A DNA stretch of 64,000 nt from Salegentibacter sp. (GTDB lineage: Bacteria > Bacteroidota > Bacteroidia > Flavobacteriales > Flavobacteriaceae): contig CP051246.1 of assembly GCA_017795085.1 (NCBI GenBank), forward strand, positions 1,614,514 to 1,678,513, written 5' to 3'. The notes under the pieces are model-generated. The model searched no databases and had not been told where the DNA came from. It saw only the letters and a list, made by a program, of their open reading frames with translations. The position numbers were made by a program, and so were the translations under genes. The first letter of the stretch is position 1, and each line of letters begins with the position of its first letter. Positions 7,597 to 16,480 of the stretch are shown one piece after another.

Positions 7597-10583
7597 CAAT
7601 CTGCTTTTTGGAAAATCAGCATTTTGTTTTGGCGGTAAACAATTTTGAAATCGGCATCGATTAACCAACGATGAGGCATTTCACTATTTAAAAAAACAAC
7701 GGTTTTGGCTTGTTTTATTATTTCTTTTTTTAATTCTGAATTAATTTTTACTTCAGTGTTTGTTGAAAAAATAAAAACATTTTTGTCCGGTAGCGCAGAA
7801 GAAATATCAGTGGTAAAGTTCAAGCATTTTTGAAAATTTCTATGGGTATTTTCAGCCACTCGACAATGTACTTTTGAAGGATTCCAGGCCCAAATTTCAG
7901 CTTCTTCGTTTTTATAACTCAAAAAAACCGGTAAAATTCCAAATCCAGAATCCAGAATCAAAATTTTGTCTTCCGGGTCAATAAATCCTGAAATTTTTAA
8001 ATAACGTTCCTTTTCCCGGTTAAATTCACTCCTGGCCATACGAAATTCAGGCTTAAAACGATAATTACTTAAGACCGAACGCCGGCGATAGAGCTTTTCT
8101 TCCGATTTAGATTTTAGGAATAAAGCGGAAAAACTTAAGGGTGGCCTACCAGATTTTTTGCGGTTAAAAAACAAGAGTTCATAAAACTTGGCCTGGATAA
8201 TAAAAGCAACTAAAACCGCAGTAACCACCCCGATTACCGAAACCATAGAGACCGATTGTAAGGCAGGATGACCGGCAAAAATTAATGCACCCATACCCAA
8301 CAAGGTGGTAATTAAAGAAAGTAATATTGAAGTTTGATAAGTCGGTAAAACCTTTTCGCCGGTTTGAAACTCGCGCAAACAGGCATTGGTTATAAAAATG
8401 CTATAATCCAGTCCTAATCCAAAAATAAATGTGGAAATTATAATGTTTAATACATTAAATTCTATGCTAAAAATCGCCATAATCCCTATTGCAATTACCC
8501 AAGTAATTGCAATAGGAAATAAGGTAAGCAAACTAAGCTCTAAATTTCGGTAAAATAGTAATAGCATAATAAAAACAGCTATAATAGAAAAACTTATAAG
8601 TCGGTTAAAATCGTTTTTCAGGTTACCCAAGAAAGTCTCATTAATTTGTTTTCGATCTATGGCTACAACGCCTTCCTCAGGGGGAAATGCGGCTGTAAAG
8701 GCTTCAGCTCTGTCTTCTTCAATTTGCACCGTGGTGGTCACCGTGAAGAAATTTTCGCTTTCAGAAATAAAATCATCCAAATAAAGTCCTGAAACCTGAC
8801 GGTAATTATTTAAAAAGATTTCATTAAAATCCTTATCCAATTGCCGGTAAAAATATTGAAAGCTCTCTGGTTTAAATCCGTATGCTGAAGAAGCGCTCAC
8901 CAGATTATCTTCTACATTTGACTTTTTTGCGGGACTCCAGAATTTCCCCCAATTACTTATACGCCTACTTTGGGTTTCAGAAGAAAGCACTACCCCACCA
9001 ATACTACTAAAAGTTTTAATTTTTCCATTCTCCTTGAATTTGCGCAAATTTTCATAAAGTTCGTTATTGGTAAAAAGTGCTTCATCAATTGAATTTCCAT
9101 AGGATATCAGATATACCGACTTTGCGGATCTTCCGGCTATATCCATCACTTTTTCCTCAGTTTCTTTTAAGTCTTTCGGCTCATAATTCAATTTGGAAAT
9201 ATCACTGTTAAACTGCACCTCCCCGAAGAAAAATAATGTGCCAGTAAATAATAAAACCAAAACTAATACCAGTGGTTTTTTCTTATAAAACCGAATAGCG
9301 GCCAGTTTATCGAGCCAACCCGAATTTAGATCGGCATTATTTTTAGGGACTTTGTATAGTAAAGGAATTAAGATAAGTGCAAAAACCGATGAACCTAAAA
9401 CCCCAACAGCAGCAAAAATACCTAAATCTTTAAGCGCTTCACTTTTGATAAATAACAGGCATAAAAAAGCAATGGCAGTAGTACAGCTACTCATTAAAAT
9501 TGGTTTGCTTAGGTCTTGATAAAGTTTTTTGATATTATTGTTATTGCGATAATGAGTAAGAATATGCAGGGCATAATCAAGGCTAATTCCCAATAAAATC
9601 GCGCCCATTCCCAAAGAGATGGCAGAAACTTTTTCCCGAAGAAAATAAAGTACCGTGAGTGCAAGTAAAGCCCCACATATACTTGGAACAAACAAGATTA
9701 AAGGTACCAGGATACGGCGGTAAAAAACAATGAGCAAAATCAATAAAATACTTACTGCTATGCCAAGGGTGAGTTGAATATCTTTTTTTATTTGGCTGGC
9801 ATTGGCAATACCATATAAAAATCCTCCGAAAAAATCAATTTCAATATTACTATTCTGTTGATTTAAGCTATTGGTCAGGGTTTTGAGTTTATTTGCAAAT
9901 TCCTGATTCTTTGCTATTTCAGAAGAAGGGTTTTTAGCATCTAGAAAAAGCAACACATGCTTTTTATCAGCGGTGGTTATAAAATCATTATGAAGTTCAA
10001 AACCTTCACCTACCTGTAGTTCACGTAATTTTTGAAGCCCTAAAGTGGTAATGGATAACGGATCTTTGAACAGGAATTCTTTGGTTACCAATCCTGTTGG
10101 GGAAATAAGGTTTTTATAATTGTCCTTTACTCTTTTACGTATACTATCGGGCTGAATGCGGTTTTCAATTACATTATAATCTGATGAATTTAAGAAAATA
10201 GGGAGATTTGCATATACAAAATCGTAGACTTCCAATACATTTTCTTCCGGGACTTTTCCCTGGATTTCCTCTATATAATTTCCAAAACTGAATTTTAGGG
10301 AATCTATCAATTTTTCGGCCTCCCGGGAGAGTTCATCGACGGAAGTTTCTTCGCTTTTAGCTGAAATACTTACAATAACCTTATCTGAAAAGTCAGTTTC
10401 ATCCAATACCTTTTTCAAAATATTTTGGCGCGCTCCGGAAGGCAATAATTGACTTATATCTTCTTCAAACTGAAGTTTTGATATAAAAAAAAGTGTAACT
10501 GAAAGAAACAGGATAAACAGGGATATTGCCGAGACAGTTCGGGAATTGAAATAGTTATAAATTTTCAGGAAAATCTGATACAT
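7596..10583 (-). CDS. MMPL/RND-type exporter fused to a methyltransferase-like domain
   Basis: A 995-residue protein. Residues ~1-800 form an MMPL/RND lipid exporter: one N-terminal TM helix, a periplasmic loop, five TM helices including GMGAILLGISLDYALHI, then a second loop and TM set with FIFGLGLDYSIFI. The two GLD/SLDY motifs are proton-relay-like. The last ~185 residues follow a basic linker and look like a Rossmann methyltransferase, with ILILDSGFGILPVFL as a motif I. That tail lacks an obvious catalytic motif, so activity is uncertain. Aryl-polyene clusters usually encode an MMPL exporter and a separate methyltransferase. The gene is 0 bp from the glycosyltransferase gene and overlaps the C45 gene by 1 bp. 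Confidence 0.85.
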   Translation of the reverse strand: MYQIFLKIYNYFNSRTVSAISLFILFLSVTLFFISKLQFEEDISQLLPSGARQNILKKVLDETDFSDKVIVSISAKSEETSVDELSREAEKLIDSLKFSFGNYIEEIQGKVPEENVLEVYDFVYANLPIFLNSSDYNVIENRIQPDSIRKRVKDNYKNLISPTGLVTKEFLFKDPLSITTLGLQKLRELQVGEGFELHNDFITTADKKHVLLFLDAKNPSSEIAKNQEFANKLKTLTNSLNQQNSNIEIDFFGGFLYGIANASQIKKDIQLTLGIAVSILLILLIVFYRRILVPLILFVPSICGALLALTVLYFLREKVSAISLGMGAILLGISLDYALHILTHYRNNNNIKKLYQDLSKPILMSSCTTAIAFLCLLFIKSEALKDLGIFAAVGVLGSSVFALILIPLLYKVPKNNADLNSGWLDKLAAIRFYKKKPLVLVLVLLFTGTLFFFGEVQFNSDISKLNYEPKDLKETEEKVMDIAGRSAKSVYLISYGNSIDEALFTNNELYENLRKFKENGKIKTFSSIGGVVLSSETQSRRISNWGKFWSPAKKSNVEDNLVSASSAYGFKPESFQYFYRQLDKDFNEIFLNNYRQVSGLYLDDFISESENFFTVTTTVQIEEDRAEAFTAAFPPEEGVVAIDRKQINETFLGNLKNDFNRLISFSIIAVFIMLLLFYRNLELSLLTLFPIAITWVIAIGIMAIFSIEFNVLNIIISTFIFGLGLDYSIFITNACLREFQTGEKVLPTYQTSILLSLITTLLGMGALIFAGHPALQSVSMVSVIGVVTAVLVAFIIQAKFYELLFFNRKKSGRPPLSFSALFLKSKSEEKLYRRRSVLSNYRFKPEFRMARSEFNREKERYLKISGFIDPEDKILILDSGFGILPVFLSYKNEEAEIWAWNPSKVHCRVAENTHRNFQKCLNFTTDISSALPDKNVFIFSTNTEVKINSELKKEIIKQAKTVVFLNSEMPHRWLIDADFKIVYRQNKMLIFQKAD

Positions 10584-11786
10584 TTAGGGCTTTACCACCT
10601 GTTTTTGATTCAAAACCGAAAATAAGAAATAAAACACAATCCAAAGGCCTAATGCTATGAAACCTGCCAGGGCAATACTTCCTAGCAGATATTGCCATAA
10701 ACCCTGTGCCAAATCGGCGGCGCTATCAAAATCAGCGGGGTGAACTTCCCAGGCAAACCCCTTTCCGGTAAGCAAAGACCCGGCCTGATAACTGGCATAA
10801 ATTATAAAAGGAATAAGCGGTGGAATACTGATGTTGGAAAATATAAAAGCCACCACTTTATTCAGCTTAAAAACAGCAGCAAGACTAAATACCAGAAGTG
10901 TATGAAGCCCCCAAAACGGCGAAATTCCCACAAATACTCCCAAAGCAATGGCTGCAGCTTTTTTATGCGGAGGCTCCTGACTCTTAAGTACGTTTTCTTT
11001 CCAAAATCGCTTATATCCTTTTTTTCGGAAATCCTTGTATTTATCACGCGGATGAATATAAAAGAAGCTTACCAGTACAAACCAAATATAAAGCAAGGTT
11101 ATGCGAGTAATATCCCAAAATGGCCTAAAGTGGGTGACCCGATTCTCTTGCTCATAAAAAACTTTGATGGGTATATTCTTTACGTGTACTTTTCTCCAGG
11201 CAGCCTTTACAATAATTTCTATCTCAAATTCAAACTTTTTAGTGTAAAGTTTAATGTTGTTCACTACTTTAAGCGGATATAGCCTATAACCGCTTTGGGT
11301 ATCATTTAAAGCAATACCAGTAACCACCATAAACCAAAAATTAGAAAATTTGTTTCCGGTTGTACTTTTTCCGGGAATTCCGTCCTGTCCCATATTCCTA
11401 TCGCCAACCAATAAAATTTCGTTTTCCGACTTTTTATTCTCCAGTTCGCTTAAAAAAACATCTAAATCATCGGGGTAATGTTGCCCATCAGAATCAATGC
11501 TTATAGCATAGTGATATCCCAGACTTTGGGCAATTTTAAAGCCTTGTTTCAGAGCTTCCCCTTTACCTTTATTTTCTGAGAAATGATGAATGTTTATATC
11601 GGAAATTTGTTTGAGAATTTCCTGGGTTTTATCAGTAGAACCGTCGTTTACTACTAAAATATTTTTAGTGTAAAATTTTAAATTTTGTAAAACTGAAGCA
11701 AGGGTCTGGCCATTGTTGTATGTTGGAATCAAAATACAACACTTCAATTTTTCAAAACGGGATTGATATATCGGTGTACTACTCAA
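10584..11786 (-). CDS. family 2 glycosyltransferase fused to DUF2062 membrane domain
   Basis: A 400-residue two-domain protein. Residues ~10-230 are a DPM1-like GT2 (CILIPTYNNGQTLASVL, VVNDGSTDKT, ISIDSDGQHYPDD with the DxD-type acidic pair). Residues ~270-390 are a DUF2062 domain with membrane helices and the GVFVGISPFWGLHT motif. It probably acts at the inner membrane on a lipid carrier or on the pigment lipid. Aryl-polyene clusters commonly carry such a gene; the donor and acceptor cannot be read from sequence. It is contiguous with the exporter gene. Confidence 0.88.
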   Translation of the reverse strand: MSSTPIYQSRFEKLKCCILIPTYNNGQTLASVLQNLKFYTKNILVVNDGSTDKTQEILKQISDINIHHFSENKGKGEALKQGFKIAQSLGYHYAISIDSDGQHYPDDLDVFLSELENKKSENEILLVGDRNMGQDGIPGKSTTGNKFSNFWFMVVTGIALNDTQSGYRLYPLKVVNNIKLYTKKFEFEIEIIVKAAWRKVHVKNIPIKVFYEQENRVTHFRPFWDITRITLLYIWFVLVSFFYIHPRDKYKDFRKKGYKRFWKENVLKSQEPPHKKAAAIALGVFVGISPFWGLHTLLVFSLAAVFKLNKVVAFIFSNISIPPLIPFIIYASYQAGSLLTGKGFAWEVHPADFDSAADLAQGLWQYLLGSIALAGFIALGLWIVFYFLFSVLNQKQVVKP

Positions 11787-11801
11787 GTGTGATATTCATT
11801 A

Positions 11802-12185
11802 TTAATTATATAAATATACAGCGTTGATTTTTAATGCAATGCCACTTGTTGTTTTAGCTATTCCTTTAAGAGTAATTTCTTTAGTCTTTTTCTGAATCTC
11901 AGATTTTAAAGTCAATCCTGAAGCTTCATTAGGGTTAACCACTGCTATAAATTTTACATTTGCTGCCGATTTTAATCGAAGTTTTTGTTGAAGCCTTCGT
12001 TCGGCTTCTTCTTTAAATAATTGCATCAAAATTACCCCGGGAGTTACCGGACGTTGTGGAAAATGACCTTCGTAAATCAAATGTTTATCATTGATCTCCA
12101 ATCGTGTAATAAAGGTATTCCCTTCTTCTAAAGATTCTTGAACTGTATAAAAATTCTTTAATAGCATAGCCTGTGGTTTAGCCAC
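11802..12185 (-). CDS. FabZ-like hot-dog 3-hydroxyacyl-ACP dehydratase
   Basis: A 127-residue single hot-dog domain. The FabA/FabZ signature region reads GHFPQRPVTPGVI near residue 42, with the catalytic-type His before FP, and ends in an ordinary beta-sheet tail. Inside this cluster it would dehydrate beta-hydroxyacyl-ACP intermediates during polyene elongation, alongside the second dehydratase at 18779-19228. The start may be Met1 or Met7; both keep the fold. A 356-bp gap containing a palindromic repeat separates it from lolA upstream. Confidence 0.83.
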   Translation of the reverse strand: MAKPQAMLLKNFYTVQESLEEGNTFITRLEINDKHLIYEGHFPQRPVTPGVILMQLFKEEAERRLQQKLRLKSAANVKFIAVVNPNEASGLTLKSEIQKKTKEITLKGIAKTTSGIALKINAVYLYN

Positions 12186-12541
12186 TAAAATAGATAGAAA
12201 AAAAGGATTAGAAAGTTAAAGAATAGAGAATTTAAAAAGAAATCTATTTGAAAATAGCCTGTAATTTATAACATTTTTGCCTTTTCAATTATTCTAGGAA
12301 TTCAGTTTTTTGGATTTTTCAAAAGCGTATAAAAACACAAAAGGCATTTGTGGATTTGTGGTAATAGTTAATTTAAGGCTTTTTCTTTATTCCCGCCAAT
12401 GGATTTAACACCCCGAGACTTGTCTCGATCGAGAATTTTTTTTCGATACATCCCTCGTGGTTGTTGATTATATTATTTCAAACCTGCCATCTCGGATCGA
12501 TCCCGAACTTTGTTTGGAACAGAATCATGTAGAAGACAAAA
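12186..12541. other. intergenic gap with a palindromic repeat
   Basis: No coding sequence was found in this 356-bp gap inside an otherwise packed operon. The left part is AT-rich. The centre holds the imperfect inverted repeat annotated at 12401-12460, which has a second copy at 24030-24090. Transcript processing or partial termination inside the operon is possible. Confidence 0.7.
12401..12460. repeat. dispersed imperfect inverted repeat, copy A
   Basis: About 60 nt sharing the core TGTCTCGATCGAGAA and the right part CGATACAT..CTCGTG with copy B at 24030-24090. The left half can pair imperfectly with the right half (CGAGACTTGTCTC against the complement of CGATACATCCCTCG). This arrangement suggests an interspersed, structured, REP/BIME-like element. 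Only two copies are visible in the window. Confidence 0.75.
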
Positions 12542-13162
12542 TTATTCGAAAATCCCATCTTCAATGGGTTGATTAAGTAAAATATTCGAAAATTCTATCA
12601 ATGTATAATCGCCTGATTCTTCCAGTAATTTAACCGATTTCACAATATTTTCAGCATTAAATGTCAAGTGGATTTCAGAAAAAATACGGTTTAATTTTTC
12701 ATCTTTTGGTTTAATATTGGCTAAAATATGATTGTCTTCCTTAAAATAATTAATGTGAAAATCATCGGTTTGCTGTAATAGTTTTCCATTTACACTTCCT
12801 GAAACCAACTTACCGAGTTTTTTAAATAAGGCATTAGAACCGGCTTTTGCCATACTCTTTTCCCCCTCATCATCAATATGAAGCTCTCCTTTTTTAAATA
12901 AGACTTTATAGTCATAAGGTTGGTGATATTCCCATTTCAAAAGCTCCGGAGCTTTAAAATAAACCTTTCCTCGGCTTTGCGTTTCATCTTCCATCATATC
13001 CATACTTTTAGTTTGGGTAAAATCTGCCTGCAAAGTTTGAAGATTTGAAGCCCGGGTCTTTACTTCCTCTTGAAATTTATCAACTTCAGAATTTGATAAT
13101 TCCGGTTGTTGGGCCAGCACCCCAACAGAAAACAGTAATATTACAAAGCTATGTATACGCAT
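12542..13162 (-). CDS. LolA-like outer-membrane lipoprotein carrier
   Basis: A 206-residue protein with a signal peptide (MRIHSFVILLFSVGVLA). The fold is LolA-like: LQADFTQTKSMDMM near residue 45, then RGKVYFKAPELLKWEY, the strand pair typical of the half-barrel that shields acyl chains. Aryl-polyene clusters carry a LolA paralogue, and here it would carry lipidated pigment or a lipoprotein across the periplasm. It is likely not the housekeeping LolA. Its start overlaps the deacetylase gene by 14 bp. Confidence 0.82.
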   Translation of the reverse strand: MRIHSFVILLFSVGVLAQQPELSNSEVDKFQEEVKTRASNLQTLQADFTQTKSMDMMEDETQSRGKVYFKAPELLKWEYHQPYDYKVLFKKGELHIDDEGEKSMAKAGSNALFKKLGKLVSGSVNGKLLQQTDDFHINYFKEDNHILANIKPKDEKLNRIFSEIHLTFNAENIVKSVKLLEESGDYTLIEFSNILLNQPIEDGIFE

Positions 13163-13916
13163 TGATTTTCAGTAGTTTATCAAGTCTTGTTATTTGGTAA
13201 TCTTTCTCTTGCAAGAATAGCAACAATTGTTCCAATGTATTATTACTTCGCGATATAGTATCGTGAAATAAAATTATCCCGCCGGGTTTTATTTTTTTCC
13301 TTACCCTGTGTAAAACCGCTTCTTCAGAAGGAATAACCGCATCAAAGGACCTGATGCTCCAACCTACCGATAACATTCCTGTAGCTTTTAAAGCATCTCT
13401 CGTATGCGGACTCACAATTCCAAAAGGTGGCCTGAATAAGTTCATCTTTATTCCGGCAAGTTTTTCAGCTACTTCATTACAACGCGTAATTTCCCGGGTG
13501 GTTGTTTTGGTATTTAAAGTCCCCATTTTTCGGGTGTGAGAATAGGTATGATTTCCTACAAGATGCCCGGATGCAATGATTTTTCTAAAAATTTCCGGAT
13601 GTGTTTCTATCTGTTTACCAATACAAAAAAAGGCTGCCTGCACTTGATATTTTTCCAGAATCTTTAATATTTCAAGGGTATTTTCCGAGGGGCCATCGTC
13701 AAAGGTAATCGCAATTTTTTTTTCTGAAGTTTTTACTGAACTAAGTGACTTCACAAAATAATTAAAGCGTACATTGGTTGAAAGTGTTAGTATAAAGATT
13801 ACATAAAACAGGCCAAAGATAAACACATATAAAAATTCGGTTAAACCTAAGAAAACCAGGACAAGTCCCGCCAGTAGCAGAAAAACCACCAAAAAATTTA
13901 TAACTTTAAAGTCCAC
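13149..13916 (-). CDS. membrane-anchored polysaccharide deacetylase (NodB domain)
   Basis: A 255-residue protein with two N-terminal hydrophobic segments (residues ~8-50) and a CE4/NodB domain. Motif 1 ITFDDGPS holds the catalytic base and metal Asp. HTYSHT carries the metal-binding His pair (motif 2), and FRPPFG is motif 3. A late ILFHDT supplies the final His. CE4 enzymes remove acetyl or formyl groups from sugars or amides, metal-dependently. The active site should face the periplasm. Its place inside a pigment operon, overlapping both neighbours (14 bp and 11 bp), suggests action on a glycan or a pigment-linked amide, which is inference. Confidence 0.88.
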   Translation of the reverse strand: MDFKVINFLVVFLLLAGLVLVFLGLTEFLYVFIFGLFYVIFILTLSTNVRFNYFVKSLSSVKTSEKKIAITFDDGPSENTLEILKILEKYQVQAAFFCIGKQIETHPEIFRKIIASGHLVGNHTYSHTRKMGTLNTKTTTREITRCNEVAEKLAGIKMNLFRPPFGIVSPHTRDALKATGMLSVGWSIRSFDAVIPSEEAVLHRVRKKIKPGGIILFHDTISRSNNTLEQLLLFLQEKDYQITRLDKLLKINAYT

Positions 13917-15045
13917 TCAGTAGAATTAAACTATGGTTTTTACCAAGATACTGGTTATAGATGAGAATATTTTTAATTTTTGAAACCGATTTTTTATTCA
14001 GCTTCATTTCAGAAGGAATTATCCCCGATTTTAAAATTCTACAGGCAGCCCAAACTGCAAAGCCCGAAGCCGTGTCATATTCTCCCGAAAACTGTTTAAA
14101 ACCAAGCTGTAATGTTTCTTTAAAAATACCCTGTTGTAATGTATGGTAGTGATTATCAAACCGAAAATCGCCATTATTTCCTAAAATAAGCGTATCAATA
14201 TCACTTAATTCCAAATCGTTTTTTGCTAAAAAAGTCTGAATTTCTGTATTCATATTTTCAGGCCTATATTTTACAGTTAAATCCTTTAATTCAGCATAGT
14301 TGTTTTTATTTTTTTCCGAAGAAAGGACAAAAAACTGTGAGCCTTCGGCAAAAAATGTTCCCGGAGTTTTGCTTTGAAGTAACCTGCCTTGAGGCAAGTC
14401 CGCAAGGTAGTTTTTAGAAAAAACATCCTGATTCGAGACAAGATTTGGAGTATTTAAATCCCGATTATCGAGTAAATCAGTTTTGTGATTTTTTTTAAGC
14501 TGACCATCAAAAGCCATAAATCCAGTAATAAGTTCTGAAATCTCCTCGACCCCGCCGGTAAGTATATTTTTTGCACTTTTTTCCTGTAATTGCATTAAGG
14601 CATCCTGTAGGGCAAGTTCTAAAGAAGCTGAATTTTGTGTGTACGTTATATTATATCCCCGACATTTTATATGTAAAGCCATTTGGCCTGCAAGGGTATT
14701 ATGGGTAGATTGAATAAAAGAGGTGGGACTTAACAAAACCTCTCCCCCGCTTTCCATTTCGGTTAAAAAGCGCTCGGTATCGCGTTTGCAACCCTGGCCG
14801 GTACCAGTAATTATAGCATCGGGCATTTCTAGCTTTGCATCTTCCAAAGCCATTTTACCAGCGCTAAGTCCCATTTTTATGGCCGGTGACATTCTACGCA
14901 GGGCTGCCGGTTTTATGTACTTTTTAAAATCAGGCTTATGGGCGCGGGAAATTTCTTCTGAAACTTCTAAAAATCCTTTCCCCCAAGTAAATTCTTCCTG
15001 GACCGAAATAGAAGAAATACCATTTACAAAGACTTTATTCCCCAT
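13906..15045 (-). CDS. ketosynthase-like protein lacking the catalytic Cys (chain-length-factor type)
   Basis: A 379-residue thiolase-fold protein aligned with KAS II enzymes. The nucleophile site reads TYTQNSAS (Asn138) where active enzymes have TACSSG, and the His motif AHGTGT is replaced by LILGNNGDF. All three catalytic residues therefore appear lost, as in chain-length factors of aromatic polyketide and aryl-polyene systems. It probably dimerises with the active KAS encoded immediately upstream (15035-16219, 11-bp overlap), setting chain length. The pairing is inferred from gene order. Confidence 0.82.
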   Translation of the reverse strand: MGNKVFVNGISSISVQEEFTWGKGFLEVSEEISRAHKPDFKKYIKPAALRRMSPAIKMGLSAGKMALEDAKLEMPDAIITGTGQGCKRDTERFLTEMESGGEVLLSPTSFIQSTHNTLAGQMALHIKCRGYNITYTQNSASLELALQDALMQLQEKSAKNILTGGVEEISELITGFMAFDGQLKKNHKTDLLDNRDLNTPNLVSNQDVFSKNYLADLPQGRLLQSKTPGTFFAEGSQFFVLSSEKNKNNYAELKDLTVKYRPENMNTEIQTFLAKNDLELSDIDTLILGNNGDFRFDNHYHTLQQGIFKETLQLGFKQFSGEYDTASGFAVWAACRILKSGIIPSEMKLNKKSVSKIKNILIYNQYLGKNHSLILLSGL

Positions 15046-16219
15046 TTCGACTAAAAATTAAAGATGTACAATTCCCACCAAAACCAAACGAATTAGACAT
15101 TACAAAATTTATATCTTTTTTCTTAAAACCAGTTTCCGGATACAGCCCAACTTCTAAAATCCCTTTTTTAAAATTCAGGTTTGGAAAAACACATTTTTCC
15201 TGAAGCGATAACAAACTAAAAACAGCTTCTAAAGCACCGGCTGCTGCCAGTGTATGGCCAGAATAAGCCTTGGTAGAACTAAAATCAGGAATCTCCGATT
15301 TAAAAATACGCTTTAGGGCAGCACTTTCTGACAAGTCATTATTTAAAGTGCCGGTACCATGGGCATTGATATAATCAATTTTCTCTGCTGAAATTTCAGC
15401 GGTTTTTAAAGCTTTTTGCATGGACAGAAAAGCTCCTTCCCCAGTTTCTGAAGACGCGGTTTGATGAAAGGCATCATTCGCGTTCCCGTAACCTGAAAGC
15501 CTGCCTAAAACCAGCCTTTCACCTATTTCCCCTTCGGCTTCCAAAACCAGATATGCAGCACCTTCTCCAAGGTTCAAGCCGTTACGATTTTTATCAAAAG
15601 GCTTACAAAACCCTTTATCCAAAATCATTAGCGAGTTAAAACCATTCAGGGTAAAACGACTCAAACAATCAGTGCCACCAGCAATTACGCGTTTGGCCTT
15701 TCCTGATTTTATAAGTTTAGCCCCCAGCATAATTGCGTTAGCCCCTGATGAACAAGCCGTGCTTATGGTATTTACACCTCCGGTGATGCCAAAATATTCA
15801 GCGAGTTGTTCCGTAGAAAATCCAGGATGTTGTGCCCGGATGTATTTCCTTAATTCTTTATTTTCCTGAAAATTTTTAAAATGTTCTTCGGTAGCATCCA
15901 TTCCGCCCACACTAGTCCCCGATACTAAAAAAGTACCATTAGCCCTGATTTTAGACTGATTTAAAGCTTCTTTTATCGCCAGGGCTGCTAATAAAGCGGC
16001 CCGGGTAACAACAAGCTCTTGGGGAATATTAAGTTTTTCAGCTAAATCGGCATTTGAATGTTTGATTTCCCCAACCGGTAAATTTGTATGCCGGGTTTTA
16101 AGAATTTCAGGATATGAAAGTCCGTGGCGGGCATTTTTAAGAGCATTAAAATGAGTAGGAACATCGGGGCCAAGCGCCGAAATTATTCCCATTCCCGTAA
16201 TGGCCACGCCCTTTGCCAT
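15035..16219 (-). CDS. beta-ketoacyl-ACP synthase (KAS II type), active
   Basis: A 394-residue ketosynthase with the full catalytic triad: nucleophile Cys156 in STACSSGA, His in INAHGTGT near residue 300 and His in YSGHTLAAAG near 335. It would condense malonyl-ACP with the growing polyene. The length is slightly short of FabF (~410), as usual in aryl-polyene clusters. It starts 3 bp after the ACP gene and overlaps the Cys-less partner by 11 bp, so the three products are probably made in fixed ratio. Confidence 0.93.
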   Translation of the reverse strand: MAKGVAITGMGIISALGPDVPTHFNALKNARHGLSYPEILKTRHTNLPVGEIKHSNADLAEKLNIPQELVVTRAALLAALAIKEALNQSKIRANGTFLVSGTSVGGMDATEEHFKNFQENKELRKYIRAQHPGFSTEQLAEYFGITGGVNTISTACSSGANAIMLGAKLIKSGKAKRVIAGGTDCLSRFTLNGFNSLMILDKGFCKPFDKNRNGLNLGEGAAYLVLEAEGEIGERLVLGRLSGYGNANDAFHQTASSETGEGAFLSMQKALKTAEISAEKIDYINAHGTGTLNNDLSESAALKRIFKSEIPDFSSTKAYSGHTLAAAGALEAVFSLLSLQEKCVFPNLNFKKGILEVGLYPETGFKKKDINFVMSNSFGFGGNCTSLIFSRNGE

Positions 16220-16222
16220 ATA

Positions 16223-16480
16223 TTATTTTGTTCGGTTTTCTTCAATAAATTCAGCCATCCGGTTAACAGAGGTAAAAATTTCCCTGCCCTGAGTAGGATC
16301 GGTGAGTTTTATTCCATAATCTTTCTCCAAAAGCACAATAAGTTCAAGGGCATCAATAGAATCAAGCCCCAGCCCATCACCAAAAAGCGGCTCGTCGCTG
16401 GCAATATCTTCCACCTGCATATCTTCCAGGTTAAGTTGTTCTATAATGCTCTTTTTAAGTTCGGTATGTAGGTTTGTCAT
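16223..16480 (-). CDS. acyl carrier protein of the aryl-polyene cluster
   Basis: An 85-residue ACP. The phosphopantetheine attachment site is GLGLDSIDALELI with Ser41 following Asp40. It is distinct from the usual acidic FabF-linked AcpP and probably dedicated to the polyene line. It shares one base with the 198-residue ketosynthase-like gene (16480) and is followed by the KAS gene. Only one ACP is evident in this cluster; many proteobacterial aryl-polyene clusters have two. Confidence 0.93.
   Translation of the reverse strand: MTNLHTELKKSIIEQLNLEDMQVEDIASDEPLFGDGLGLDSIDALELIVLLEKDYGIKLTDPTQGREIFTSVNRMAEFIEENRTK

Noticed and set aside
10740..11282. 180-codon open frame on the + strand
   Set aside because: It is antisense to the GT2-DUF2062 gene, which has clear motifs; the + frame has no family features.
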